The position numbers and the translations under genes were made by a program. Shown here one piece after another: positions 42,549 to 51,755 of a DNA stretch of 64,000 nt (the first letter of the stretch is position 1; every line of letters begins with the position of its first letter). The notes below the pieces were generated by a model. That model was given only the letters and a program-made list of their open reading frames with translations. It was not told where the DNA came from and did not search any database. The stretch is from JABDJZ01 sp047619685 (lineage in GTDB: Bacteria; Bacteroidota; Rhodothermia; Rhodothermales; UBA10348). Where the stretch lies: NCBI GenBank assembly GCA_047619685.1, contig JBLHLC010000022.1:1-64000 (forward strand). Direction: 5' to 3'.

Positions 42549-44798
42549 ATGAAAAGGTTTTCGCAGAATGCAGGTTCATGGGCGTGGACGATGCTCCTTG
42601 CGTTGCCACTATGGAGCTGTGGCGCTCCTGAGATTCCTGAAGGCCAACTGGGCCTAGGGTCCTATCTCCCCGCTCCTCTGCCCGGCGCTGTCCCCGTTCA
42701 GAACCGGGATGGCTCTGCCGCGGTACCACTTGTCACGGCGTCGCTGACCAAACCCGTCAGCACCCATGATTGGTGGAGTTCGCTGGTTTGGCCTCACAAG
42801 GGGCCGTTTTCCGGCGACCTCTATGCCCACCCGCTTGTGTTTCGCGCGGACGCGGAGGGGCTTTGGGTTCGGTATCCCACCGGCTTCGAGGTTACAGAAT
42901 CCACCTATTTCGCCGAACTCCGGGATGACCTTCACCTGGGACTCTCTGGCCTGACAGCTCCCGACGCTCGCTTGGCAGCCTACGGGGACTGGACGGTGAC
43001 CGCCGCCTGGGAGGCGCCGTCGGACACCATGAGAGCCACCTTCGGCCGCGGACTGCCGTATGTGTGGGTCGAAGGCGCAGCGGGTAGCGCCCAGATATCG
43101 CTGGTCGAAGGCGCCGCCGTGGAGTTGAACGCGAACGTGGCGGTTATCCGCGTTCATGGGCGATCGTTCGGGGCCTTTGCCCCGCCGGGCGTGGTCTGGG
43201 AGCACGCCGCAAATGTCCTCACGGCCGGGACTTCCACCTACAGCGTTGCCGTACTTCCCGACGATGAGCCCGCCACGCTGGACGCCTATCAGAGCCGCGC
43301 CTTCACCGTCGTGCGCGACTCCCGGGTGAACTGGGCATACGATCAGGAGGCCTCCGCCGTCGAGACGTCATTCGACCTTCAGACTGAAGCCTTGCTTGGA
43401 GGTCAGAGCACGGATACGTTCATGGCGCTCTACCGCCATCAGTGGCTTAATTCCGCCGATGTCAACACGGACTTCAGGTACGGATCGCCTCGGGGGGAAA
43501 TGCAGGTTGTGTCTGGTAGCAGTTTCTTGACCCGAGTGACCTACGGGGGGGTCCTTCCCCGCCTGCCCGACCTTTGTCTCAAAGGGGGCGATGCACAGTT
43601 GGCAGACCTCATCGCCAAAACCCATGAGGCGGACGAGCATTTCGCCCGACGGCTTGGACAACAGGACACGTACTGGTCCGGCAAGGCCATGGGCCGCCTC
43701 TCCGAACTCATCCCCCTGGCAACCGCCGCCCGCAACGAAGATGCCGCCACCAGATTCACCGAACTCCTTCGAGCCGAAGTGGAAGATTGGCTCGCCGTCG
43801 GCGACTCCGCGCGCTTCTTCTATTACGAGCCCGCATGGAAGACCCTGATCGGAAGTCCATCCTCTTTTGAGTCTGACTCCGAATTGAACGACCACCACTT
43901 CCATTACGGCTACCACATCCAGGCCGCGTCCACGCTGGCACGGCTGGACACGACGTGGGCGGACGGCTGGGGAGACATGGTGCGGCTTCTCATCAAGGAC
44001 ACCGCCAACATCGACCGGACCGATTTCCGCTTCCCATTCCTGCGCAGTTTTGACCCCTACGCGGGGCACAGCATAGCCAACGGGCACTCCGACAAGGTGG
44101 GCGGCTATGATCAGGAATCGTCGTCCGAGTCCATGAACTTCTCGGCCGCGATCATTCGATGGGCCCTGGAGACCAACGACGACGAGTTGCGGGACCTGGG
44201 CATCTGGCTTCATGCCACCGAACGCGTGGCCATTGAGCAGTACTGGTTCGATGTCGATGACGCGGTCTTCCCGCCCGCCTTTGACCGCTCCACGTTGGCC
44301 ATTCTTTGGGGGCGTGGGGGTTCTTACGATACCTGGTGGTCCGACGAACCGGAGTACATCCATGGGATCAACTACCTGCCGCTTACGGGTGGGTCGTACT
44401 ACCTGGGTAGGCACCCTGACTACGTCCGGGCCAATCGCGCGGAACTGGAGGCCCGATCTGACGAACCTCTTCATATTTGGCCGGACCTGGCCGCGATGTT
44501 TCTGGCCCTGGCCGACCCGGGCGAGGCACGAGCCCAGTTCAACCAGATCGTCGATACCTACAGGCCGGAAGAGGGCGAGAGCAAACCCCACACGCACCAG
44601 TGGATCGGCGTGCTTGAGCAGCTCGGCACGGTGGATACGCGAATAACCGCCAACATCCCGGCATACCGGGTATTCCACGACGGGAAACGCCGGGCGTATG
44701 TGGCCTATAACCCGAGTTCGAAGCTGATCAAGGCCCGGTTCAGTGACGGCGCGGAGTTCAGCGTGCCTCCGCGGTCACAGGTGGGCGTGTGTCGGTAG
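42549..44798 (+). CDS. GH81 endo-beta-1,3-glucanase lipoprotein
   Basis: 749 aa with a lipoprotein-like signal (MLLALPLWSCG, Cys24). The N-terminal beta domain contains HDWWSSLVWP, usual for GH81. The catalytic region has D448 in LNDHHFHYGYHI and E523/E527 in DQESSSESMNFS; the four-residue spacing of the two Glu equals that of characterised GH81 enzymes. YDTWWSDEPEYIHGINYLPL is another family hallmark. It cuts internal beta-1,3 bonds of laminarin or curdlan-like glucans by inversion. No T9SS domain is present, so it is probably anchored to a membrane. The start codon is embedded in the putative LacI operator, and no Shine-Dalgarno is visible. Confidence 0.95.
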   Translation: MKRFSQNAGSWAWTMLLALPLWSCGAPEIPEGQLGLGSYLPAPLPGAVPVQNRDGSAAVPLVTASLTKPVSTHDWWSSLVWPHKGPFSGDLYAHPLVFRADAEGLWVRYPTGFEVTESTYFAELRDDLHLGLSGLTAPDARLAAYGDWTVTAAWEAPSDTMRATFGRGLPYVWVEGAAGSAQISLVEGAAVELNANVAVIRVHGRSFGAFAPPGVVWEHAANVLTAGTSTYSVAVLPDDEPATLDAYQSRAFTVVRDSRVNWAYDQEASAVETSFDLQTEALLGGQSTDTFMALYRHQWLNSADVNTDFRYGSPRGEMQVVSGSSFLTRVTYGGVLPRLPDLCLKGGDAQLADLIAKTHEADEHFARRLGQQDTYWSGKAMGRLSELIPLATAARNEDAATRFTELLRAEVEDWLAVGDSARFFYYEPAWKTLIGSPSSFESDSELNDHHFHYGYHIQAASTLARLDTTWADGWGDMVRLLIKDTANIDRTDFRFPFLRSFDPYAGHSIANGHSDKVGGYDQESSSESMNFSAAIIRWALETNDDELRDLGIWLHATERVAIEQYWFDVDDAVFPPAFDRSTLAILWGRGGSYDTWWSDEPEYIHGINYLPLTGGSYYLGRHPDYVRANRAELEARSDEPLHIWPDLAAMFLALADPGEARAQFNQIVDTYRPEEGESKPHTHQWIGVLEQLGTVDTRITANIPAYRVFHDGKRRAYVAYNPSSKLIKARFSDGAEFSVPPRSQVGVCR
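42550..42563 (+). promoter_or_regulatory. Putative LacI operator overlapping the GH81 start codon
   Basis: TGAAAAGGTTTTCG, one mismatch at the last base. The first T is the T of the GH81 ATG (42549-42551), so the operator spells codons 1-5 (M-K-R-F-S). It lies 60 bp from the symporter start on the other strand. Confidence 0.72.
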
Positions 44799-44815
44799 GC
44801 GCCGCGGCAGAAACC

Positions 44816-47437
44816 TCACGGGCGCCTGGTCAGCGCCAGAATGCGCGACTCGGTTTGGCTACCCGCGGTCACCCGCACCAGGTACGGTCCGGCGCTCAAG
44901 CCGGCAACAGGAAGTTGGAGCACGTGGGTACCTGCCGCCAGATAGGAGGCGGGCACGGAGGCCACTACGCGCCCCGTCATATCGAATACAGAGACGCCCA
45001 GCGGTCCAGGTTTCTGGAATGAAACTTCCAGACTTGCACCGGATCCGGCCGGGTTTGGGAAAATGCTGTTCAGGCCAAAAGCGTCCGCGACCTCGGAGTC
45101 TGGTCCCGATTCTGTGCCTACCTGCGACGATTCCGAGAATGCCAGCGAAGCAATCTCAAAGCCGCCGGTCCGCACCCGGACGGTCAGTTCGTTGGTGCCT
45201 GCCTTCAACGGGATCCCCGTAAAGGCCTGCGTCTCCCAACTGCCACCGGTCGCCGAAAAATCCAGTCGCCCAGACACGTCCGTGCCGTTCTCTTCCAACT
45301 GAATGGCCCCTCCCACCGCCGAGAAAACCCGGACCTGCACGTCGTACAGCACGGACTTTGCGACCTCTACGGTATATCCGAGCCACTCCCGGGACGCGAT
45401 ATTGCCCACGAAATACCCTTCAACCTCGTCCCATTCGATGTCCACCGATTCAGGACGAAAGACCCCGGCTCCGGCTGTGAGGTCAGAATAAGCGTCTCCA
45501 AGGTCGAAAAAGGCTGCCGTTACCACACCGGGGATCGCTGCAGGGCGCATGAGATAGGGTGCTCGTCCGCAAGACGCAACGGTCACGGAGGCATTTGCCG
45601 GATCCGAGCGGTTGCCACGTGCGTCGCGCGCGACGGCACTGACCTCATAACACCCCGCCGACACACCCGCCAGGGTGTACGCGAAAGGTGCAGATACGCT
45701 TGCGATGGGGGCAATCCCCTGAAAAAAGGTAACCTGATCAAGATCGTCGTCCCGGTCCGTGGCCGTTGCGGAGAACTCCAGCGTCTCGCCAGGTTGTATC
45801 GTTCCGCCGTCTGAAGGCGAGTTCAGTACGACGGTCGGCACCGCGCCGGTCTCCACAAACGTGAGGCCATCGATCTCATATCCGGTCGATTTGGATGAGA
45901 ACCTCAAGACGTGCAGGCCGGCGGGAAGATCGACGTCAACCAAGGACGCGTTGGACCAGTCCGGGCTCTGCGGCAGATTGAAGGATCCGATCGCAGCACC
46001 GTCCAGGGACAGTTCAAAGCGGCCCTCTCCTCGGAACTGCGCCGTAATCTCGTACACCCCCTCATCAACCTGTACGGTGTATTCCGTCCATTCCCGGTTG
46101 CCCAACCCGGTCAGATAGTGTCCGCCGGTCTCGTACCGCGCGGCAATATCGACAGACTCCTCAGTGCGAAACACGCCCGTATTGATGTTGTCCAACTCGA
46201 AGTATCCGACGCCATTCCCACCCAAGTCGTAGCTCTCCATTTCAATCTGGCCCGGGATCTTCTGGGGAGAAATGGTGGCTGGGGCCTTGCCGCACGTCGA
46301 GCCAACCGTCAGCGCTATGGGTTCGGTGCGGGAGGTCCAGCCTTCGGTGTCCCGTGCTTCCATGGTTACCGAATAGCAGCCCTCCTGGACATCGGCAAGT
46401 TCGAGATCGAACGGTCCGGCCGAAAGGTTCGCCAGCACGACGTCGCCCTGCCGGATAGTGACCAGCTCGAGTTGCCCGTCCGGATCCGACGCCTCGCCAT
46501 CCAGAATGATGGTGCTGCCCGGGGAGGCCGTCACCGCCGAGGGAGTGAGCGACACCTGCGGCAGCGTCCCGGCGTTCTCGTAGACCCGGACGTAGTCTAT
46601 GAGCATCTGAGTGGGGAAAGCGCCGGCATCTACGTCCGGGCCTCCCCAATTGCCGCCAACCGCCACGTTAAATAGCAGATGGAAGGGCTGGTCGAAAGGC
46701 CAGGTCTGCCATCCAGCGCCCGCGTCCCGATAGAAACCGGAACCGGCTACTCCCGGGGCGACAATCTGGACCAGCTGGTCATCATAGTAGAACCGTATCT
46801 CGGCCGGCGTCCATTCGACTGCATACTCGTGAAAGGCACTGACGCCATCGGCAAACTGGACCGTTCCCGTCGGGTTATTGCCCAGATAGGAGCGGCGATC
46901 CAACATGTGAAGTGAGGCGTGCATAGTGCCCTCATCCTTTCCGACGTGCTCGACGATGTCGATTTCACCGCTGTTGGGCCATATGCCGTAGTAGTTGTCC
47001 TCGGGCAGCATCCAGATCCCGGACCACGTCCCGACCCCACGCGGGATTTGGGCTCTCACCTCGAAGCGCCCATATCGCCATGAGGCCTTCCCGCGCGAGA
47101 CGAGTCGCGCGGACGAGTATGAGGACCCGTTGGTGCGGGCCTCAATAATGAGGTGGTCGCCGTCAACCCGGGAATTCTCCGGCAGGTCGGTATAGGCCTG
47201 CAGTTCCTGATTTCCCCATCCGCCCCCGCCGATATCGTACCCCCACTTCGAGGGATCGGGGGCTCCGGCGTAATTGAATTCGTCAGACCAGATCAGGTCC
47301 CAGGTTTGGCCGAGTGCAGGGACGGCACCCAGTGGCACCGCAAATGCAAGAAACAGACTGGCCGTCAGCAGGCGGCGTTTACTCTGCCTCGACGAGGTCC
47401 AAAATCTGCGAGCTTGAATCATTTCGATGACATCCAT
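44816..47437 (-). CDS. GH16 laminarinase with two CBM6-type modules and T9SS sorting domain
   Basis: 873 aa from ATG 47437; another ATG at 47422 also fits, and the longer frame to 47605 would run into lacI. A signal peptide (LLTASLFLAFAVPLGAVPAL) precedes the GH16 jelly roll with WSDEFNY, WGYDIGGGGWGNQELQ and the catalytic GEIDIVE (E158, D160, E163), the bulged ExDxxE form of laminarinases. Two units of Ig-like plus CBM6-type domains follow (QIEMESYDLGGNGVGYFELD and AAFFDLGDAYSDLTAGAGVF), each with a Cys-containing linker. The C-terminus is a T9SS domain (LNSIFPNPAGSGASLEVSFQ). It hydrolyses beta-1,3-glucan at the surface. It follows lacI by 43 bp on the same strand, so both are likely co-transcribed. 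Confidence 0.95.
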   Translation of the reverse strand: MDVIEMIQARRFWTSSRQSKRRLLTASLFLAFAVPLGAVPALGQTWDLIWSDEFNYAGAPDPSKWGYDIGGGGWGNQELQAYTDLPENSRVDGDHLIIEARTNGSSYSSARLVSRGKASWRYGRFEVRAQIPRGVGTWSGIWMLPEDNYYGIWPNSGEIDIVEHVGKDEGTMHASLHMLDRRSYLGNNPTGTVQFADGVSAFHEYAVEWTPAEIRFYYDDQLVQIVAPGVAGSGFYRDAGAGWQTWPFDQPFHLLFNVAVGGNWGGPDVDAGAFPTQMLIDYVRVYENAGTLPQVSLTPSAVTASPGSTIILDGEASDPDGQLELVTIRQGDVVLANLSAGPFDLELADVQEGCYSVTMEARDTEGWTSRTEPIALTVGSTCGKAPATISPQKIPGQIEMESYDLGGNGVGYFELDNINTGVFRTEESVDIAARYETGGHYLTGLGNREWTEYTVQVDEGVYEITAQFRGEGRFELSLDGAAIGSFNLPQSPDWSNASLVDVDLPAGLHVLRFSSKSTGYEIDGLTFVETGAVPTVVLNSPSDGGTIQPGETLEFSATATDRDDDLDQVTFFQGIAPIASVSAPFAYTLAGVSAGCYEVSAVARDARGNRSDPANASVTVASCGRAPYLMRPAAIPGVVTAAFFDLGDAYSDLTAGAGVFRPESVDIEWDEVEGYFVGNIASREWLGYTVEVAKSVLYDVQVRVFSAVGGAIQLEENGTDVSGRLDFSATGGSWETQAFTGIPLKAGTNELTVRVRTGGFEIASLAFSESSQVGTESGPDSEVADAFGLNSIFPNPAGSGASLEVSFQKPGPLGVSVFDMTGRVVASVPASYLAAGTHVLQLPVAGLSAGPYLVRVTAGSQTESRILALTRRP

Positions 47438-47480
47438 ACCGCGTCTGGTCGGCGGACTACTGCTGAGGAGATTCGAACTG

Positions 47481-48485
47481 TCACCCGGCTGGGGGGCCCG
47501 TGGACTCCCTGACCACCAGTTCCACGGGGAGCGTGATGCTGAATACGTCGCTGGAGCCCTGATCCCTGATTTTCCGCACCACGGACTGGATGGCCCGAAC
47601 GCCAATATCGTGAATGGGCACAGCCACTGTGGTCAGCGGCGGTGTGGCGAACCGGGCACTCGGAACGGAGTCGAATCCGATCAAGGACATGTCGTCTGGC
47701 ACCTTGACGCCGGCCGCCAGAAACGTAGAGAGCATTCCCAGGGCGCAGTAATCGTTTGCGGCAACCACCGCGGTTGGACGCGTTGGGCGCGCAAGGATGG
47801 CTTTGGCTGCCGCGACTCCGTCTTCCTGGTCATACCCGCCAGCAAAGACTTCGAAATCGTGGATTCCAGCCTCCTGCATCGCTTCCTTAAAGCCAGCCAG
47901 GCGTTCCTTGGAGTCGAATGCCAATTGGGGTCCCCTGACGTATGCAATATTGCGGTGCCCTAGATCAAGCAAGTGACGGACCGCGAGTTTTGTCCCCCCT
48001 TTGTTGTCAAAATTGATGATGTCCACCAGGTGCCGATCCGCCTCAGCCACTGGAGAGTTCACAAAAACAATGGGAGCGTCAGTGGTGAGATCCAGTTGTT
48101 TGGGGGTCATCTGCGGCGCCATCACTATGAGCCCGTCCACGCGCTTGTACACAGACTGGACCGAAGCCTGCCATTCAGACGGCTCGTGATGGGAGGCCGA
48201 AATAAGCAGGAAAAGGCCATTTTCCTTTGCCGTGCGGTCTATCCCCGTCAGGAACTCGGAGAAGAACTCTCCGGTGACAAACGGCAGGAGAATCCCAATC
48301 CCGCCGGTTCGCCTACCCAGAAGCGATCGTGCGTTGGGGTTCGGGATGTATCCAAGCTCCGCTGCCGCCGTCTCAACCCTGGCACGCTTATCTTCCGCCA
48401 CGGTGCAGGTATCATTCAATACACGTGAGACGGTCGATATGGACACGCCCGCGTGCTGTGCGACGTCTCGTATGGTACTCGCCAT
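47481..48485 (-). CDS. LacI-family transcriptional regulator
   Basis: 334 aa. The N-terminal helix-turn-helix is canonical (IRDVAQHAGVSISTVSRVLN), with hinge helix NPNARSLLGRR near residue 55. The periplasmic-binding-protein-like core has GIGILLPFVTGEFFSEFLTG, DGLIVMAPQ and LIGFDSVPSARFATPPLTTV. It most likely binds the near-palindrome TGAAAAGGTTTTCA found before this gene, before the CBM9-TonB operon and on GH81; this is inference from position and symmetry. The inducer is probably a glucan-derived sugar. The gene shares its promoter region with the GDSL/TPR gene on the opposite strand. Confidence 0.94.
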   Translation of the reverse strand: MASTIRDVAQHAGVSISTVSRVLNDTCTVAEDKRARVETAAAELGYIPNPNARSLLGRRTGGIGILLPFVTGEFFSEFLTGIDRTAKENGLFLLISASHHEPSEWQASVQSVYKRVDGLIVMAPQMTPKQLDLTTDAPIVFVNSPVAEADRHLVDIINFDNKGGTKLAVRHLLDLGHRNIAYVRGPQLAFDSKERLAGFKEAMQEAGIHDFEVFAGGYDQEDGVAAAKAILARPTRPTAVVAANDYCALGMLSTFLAAGVKVPDDMSLIGFDSVPSARFATPPLTTVAVPIHDIGVRAIQSVVRKIRDQGSSDVFSITLPVELVVRESTGPPAG

Positions 48486-48507
48486 GCAGTTAGCGCTCGT
48501 AGGCCGC

Positions 48508-48521
48508 TGAAAAGGTTTTCA
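48508..48521 (-). promoter_or_regulatory. Putative LacI operator upstream of lacI and GH16
   Basis: TGAAAAGGTTTTCA, 23 bp before the lacI start codon, in the 57-bp gap to the divergent GDSL/TPR gene. It suggests autoregulation and joint control of GH16; it may also affect the GDSL gene. Confidence 0.82.
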
Positions 48522-48542
48522 CACGAAAGTAATCCATTACGA

Positions 48543-50351
48543 TTGTCCGCACAAACCACTCCCGCGTTTCGTCCTGCCACGCGGCTGAGGGTCGGCCTTT
48601 TTGCTGCCCTCGCCACCGCTCTCCCGCTGGTTGTTCTGGTCGGGGCGGAACTGCTGCTTCAGGCCTTTGGCGTTGCCGAGTCTGAGCGCACCGTGTTCAT
48701 CGAGGTGGATCCGGCTGGCCAGTACCTGGCTCTGAACCCGGAGTATGTCTCGAGGTATTTTCAGAAGTTCGTCCCGGGTGTTCCATTTACCCCGTTTCGA
48801 TCAAAAAAGGACGACTCCATCTACCGCGTTTTCGTAGTGGGTGGTTCGAGCGCCGCCGGATTCCCGTACCGGTTCTATAACGGATTCCCCGGGCGACTGG
48901 CTCAGGAACTGCGCGCGGCGCGATTCCCTCAGAAAGTTGAGGTCGTGAATCTGGGGATGTCGGCCGTCAACAGCTACACCGTGCTCGATCTGGGTCGAGA
49001 AGCGCTTCGCTGGCAGCCGGACGCGCTGGTGGTGTACGCCGGTCACAACGAATACTACGGGGCATTTGGAACGGGGGGTAACGAATCGTCGCTCGGCGGA
49101 TCCAGGTGGCTGAAACTCGCCGTTATGCGGCTGAGGCGGACAGTGCTGTACACGCTGGCCGAGTTCTTGTTTGACCTTGCGAGGGGTTCCCACAGCCAGA
49201 ATCCCGAGACAGAACGAACCCTGATGGCCAGCGTCGTCAGGGATTCCGATATCGAATGGGGAGGCGAGACCTTTGCCGCAGGGGTCAGCCAGTTTGGGGC
49301 AAACATGGGCGCACTGCTGAAGGCCTCCCGGGAGGCTGGCGTCAAAACCTATGTGGGCACCTTGGTCTCCAATCTGGCCGATCAACCTCCGCTCTCGGAC
49401 CGGGCAGACGCCAACAGTGCGTACCAGGAAGGCGTCATCCTGCGCGAGGATGGTCAGTTTTCGGCGGCCAAAACCGCCTTTGAACGTGCCCGGCAGTCTG
49501 ACGGGATCCGCTTCAGGGCGCCCTCTGAACTGAACATGTGGCTCCGTGGAAACGTGACGGCACTCGGTGCCACGCTGGTGGACCTGGAGGCGGACTTTAC
49601 GTCTAAGAGCCCGCATGGGCTGGAAGGCAGTTCCCTCTTCACTGACCACTTGCACCCGAATGCAAGGGGATATCTCGCCATGGCCACCGCCTTCAGAGAG
49701 GCCATGGAGACCCTCCCTCCCGCCCTCTCAATCAGTGCGGACTCTAGCCTGGATCCGCTGGACGAATCGCATGCCCGATTGCTTCTTCTACGACTCCTGG
49801 GCGACTATCCCTTCAATAAAGATGCGGATCTGGAGGAGGTGAACGCCACCTACATCCGTGTTTTGAACGATGCGCAACGCCGATCCGTCGCCGATTCCGT
49901 CGCCGTCGGTGTCATCACGGGCCAGATTGATTATCCCGCGGCGCAGCTGAAGGTCTCTCAACTGCTGCTTGCTCAGGGCGATACGCTCTCAGCATTTCGG
50001 TCCTACCGCGCACTTCTGGAGTGGCAACCGCTGAATGAGGCGCTCGAGCGCGAGGTGCTTCAGATCGGACTGGGCAACCAGCGGCTGGACGCCGAGGCGG
50101 ACGGACTGGCGCTTCTGGCGGCGGGTCGACGCGGCGACAAATTCAGCATCGACGCCCTCGGCGCGATTCGGCTTCGTCAGGGTAAGCTGGATGACGCCAG
50201 TGTGATTCTGGCGCGGTCGGAGCAATTGGACCCTCACGATCCAGTCATGCTGTTCAATCAGGCCCGCCTGCACGTGTTGCGCGGAGATACGCTGACTGCC
50301 CGCTCCTACTTCTCACGATACCAGGCTGCCGCCGGGACCGGCGGACGCTGA
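48543..50351 (+). CDS. SGNH/GDSL-like hydrolase domain with C-terminal TPRs
   Basis: 602 aa from TTG 48543; the frame is open from ATG 48453, but that would run through the operator and overlap lacI. One membrane helix is near the N-terminus (GLFAALATALPLVVLVGAEL). The SGNH blocks are modified but recognisable: VVGGSSAAG (GDSL block), VYAGHNEYYG (GxND-type block) and DHLHPNARGY (Asp-x-x-His). The last 200 residues look helical and repeat-like (AILARSEQLDPHDPVMLF). Such proteins are esterase-like and membrane-bound; the substrate is not known. The shared promoter region with lacI allows a role linked to glycan use, for example deacylation, but this is weak. Confidence 0.8.
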   Translation: MSAQTTPAFRPATRLRVGLFAALATALPLVVLVGAELLLQAFGVAESERTVFIEVDPAGQYLALNPEYVSRYFQKFVPGVPFTPFRSKKDDSIYRVFVVGGSSAAGFPYRFYNGFPGRLAQELRAARFPQKVEVVNLGMSAVNSYTVLDLGREALRWQPDALVVYAGHNEYYGAFGTGGNESSLGGSRWLKLAVMRLRRTVLYTLAEFLFDLARGSHSQNPETERTLMASVVRDSDIEWGGETFAAGVSQFGANMGALLKASREAGVKTYVGTLVSNLADQPPLSDRADANSAYQEGVILREDGQFSAAKTAFERARQSDGIRFRAPSELNMWLRGNVTALGATLVDLEADFTSKSPHGLEGSSLFTDHLHPNARGYLAMATAFREAMETLPPALSISADSSLDPLDESHARLLLLRLLGDYPFNKDADLEEVNATYIRVLNDAQRRSVADSVAVGVITGQIDYPAAQLKVSQLLLAQGDTLSAFRSYRALLEWQPLNEALEREVLQIGLGNQRLDAEADGLALLAAGRRGDKFSIDALGAIRLRQGKLDDASVILARSEQLDPHDPVMLFNQARLHVLRGDTLTARSYFSRYQAAAGTGGR

Positions 50352-50363
50352 GGCACAACCAGG

Positions 50364-51590
50364 CTAGCCGGCCGCCAGCAGCGCCTTGACACGGGCGACC
50401 GTCGGATTGTCCGGCGCGAGGGCTTCTGCCCTCCCCAGAAACAGCCTCGCCCTGGAAAGCTGATTGGTCCGCCCATAGTGCACGGCCAGGTTGAGCCAGG
50501 GCTCCAGGGCCTGCGGGTGTTCGTCGGCAATCTTCAGCAGCCTGCTGACGCCTTCCTCGGTGCGGCCAATCTGGAGGTACAACGTGGCCAAGTTGCTTTT
50601 CATCACTATGTCATCAGGCGCAAGGGCGACGGCGCGACCGTAGGCCTTCAGTGCCTCCCTGTGACGTCCCAGCTTGCGGAGCGACTCCCCATACCGCGCA
50701 AACCCGACTGCCGATGGGGCATCTCTGGCCTGAAGTTCGAGCCGCTCCGATACGGCGAGCACTGCCCGTACGGAATCGGCTCGGGTCAACTCTGCGGCCC
50801 CGCGTGCGGACTCGCCCTGACGCTGCAGCGCCTGCCCCAGGGCGAATCGTGCGGTGTAATTCCAGGGCTCCTTTCGCACAAGCGGACCGAGGGTAGCGAC
50901 TGCATCGCGATACTCCTGATTCTGCAGCTGCATTCTTCCCAACTGGAGTTGGAACGCGGTGTTTTCGCCGTCAATGACAACTGCGTGCGAAACGGTCGCC
51001 AACGCACCTGACATATCGCCTGATCGCTCCAGCATCCGAGACAGGCTGTACGCAGCGGGAGCGTACGTCGGGTCGGACTCAACCGCGCGCTCGTAGGCGA
51101 CCCGGGCACTATCCACGCTACCAAGTTGCTCCAGGGCGCCGCCAACGGCATGGTAAACGCGAGCGCCCGATGTGCTCTCTGTCCGGAAATGCCCCAGCGC
51201 CTGGCGGTACTGCTGCTGGGCAAAGGCCACATTGCCCCGATTCACGCCGAGCCCCGGGTAGGTAGGCGCGAGTTGGGCCACCTGGCCGTATTCCTCCTCC
51301 GCCGAGTCATACTGGTTGAGTTCAAACAGCAGACGGCCCCGCAGGAAATGAGGTTCTGGCCGGGCTCTTGCCATCATCACGGCCGAATCGGCAAACGCCA
51401 AACCAAGCGTATAGTCCTCCCTGAGGAGCGCCTCCTGAGCGGCTTGCACCAGGCGCGAGGGCCGTCCTGTCAAGGGGGCCGGACTCGGCCCACAGCCGGT
51501 CATGGACGAAGCAGCGAACACGCTGACGACGACCAGGGCGATGATCACTCCGGGCCTGCTTAACCCTGGGGGCCGGTGGTTTTGTGGCAT
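50364..51590 (-). CDS. TPR-repeat lipoprotein
   Basis: 408 aa from ATG 51590, chosen because a lipoprotein signal follows (VIIALVVVSVFAASSMTGCG); the frame reaching 51704 has no such logic. Nine or more TPR units run from residue 50 to the end (PHFLRGRLLFELNQYDSAEE, GALEQLGSVDSARVAYERAV, RYGESLRKLGRHREALKAYG). Such proteins serve as scaffolds in the envelope. It is convergent with the GDSL/TPR gene (12-bp gap), and both share helical repeat architecture, but nothing ties them functionally. Confidence 0.88.
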   Translation of the reverse strand: MPQNHRPPGLSRPGVIIALVVVSVFAASSMTGCGPSPAPLTGRPSRLVQAAQEALLREDYTLGLAFADSAVMMARARPEPHFLRGRLLFELNQYDSAEEEYGQVAQLAPTYPGLGVNRGNVAFAQQQYRQALGHFRTESTSGARVYHAVGGALEQLGSVDSARVAYERAVESDPTYAPAAYSLSRMLERSGDMSGALATVSHAVVIDGENTAFQLQLGRMQLQNQEYRDAVATLGPLVRKEPWNYTARFALGQALQRQGESARGAAELTRADSVRAVLAVSERLELQARDAPSAVGFARYGESLRKLGRHREALKAYGRAVALAPDDIVMKSNLATLYLQIGRTEEGVSRLLKIADEHPQALEPWLNLAVHYGRTNQLSRARLFLGRAEALAPDNPTVARVKALLAAG

Positions 51591-51755
51591 GCTGTGTGTA
51601 CCCTCGCGAGAGGCCGGATCAAGTTTCCGTCCCGAACGCAGCTTCTCCGACTGGTGTTCTTGGGCCCAAAGCGAAATACGAGGATGGCCGCGGCACGCCT
51701 GCAACCCCGACCCCTTCGAGGAGTTGTGGTATTAACGATAATCGCCTCCGGTATC

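Noticed and set aside
43368..44678. 436-codon open frame on the minus strand
   Set aside because: Antisense to the GH81 catalytic region, with no recognisable motif or start context.
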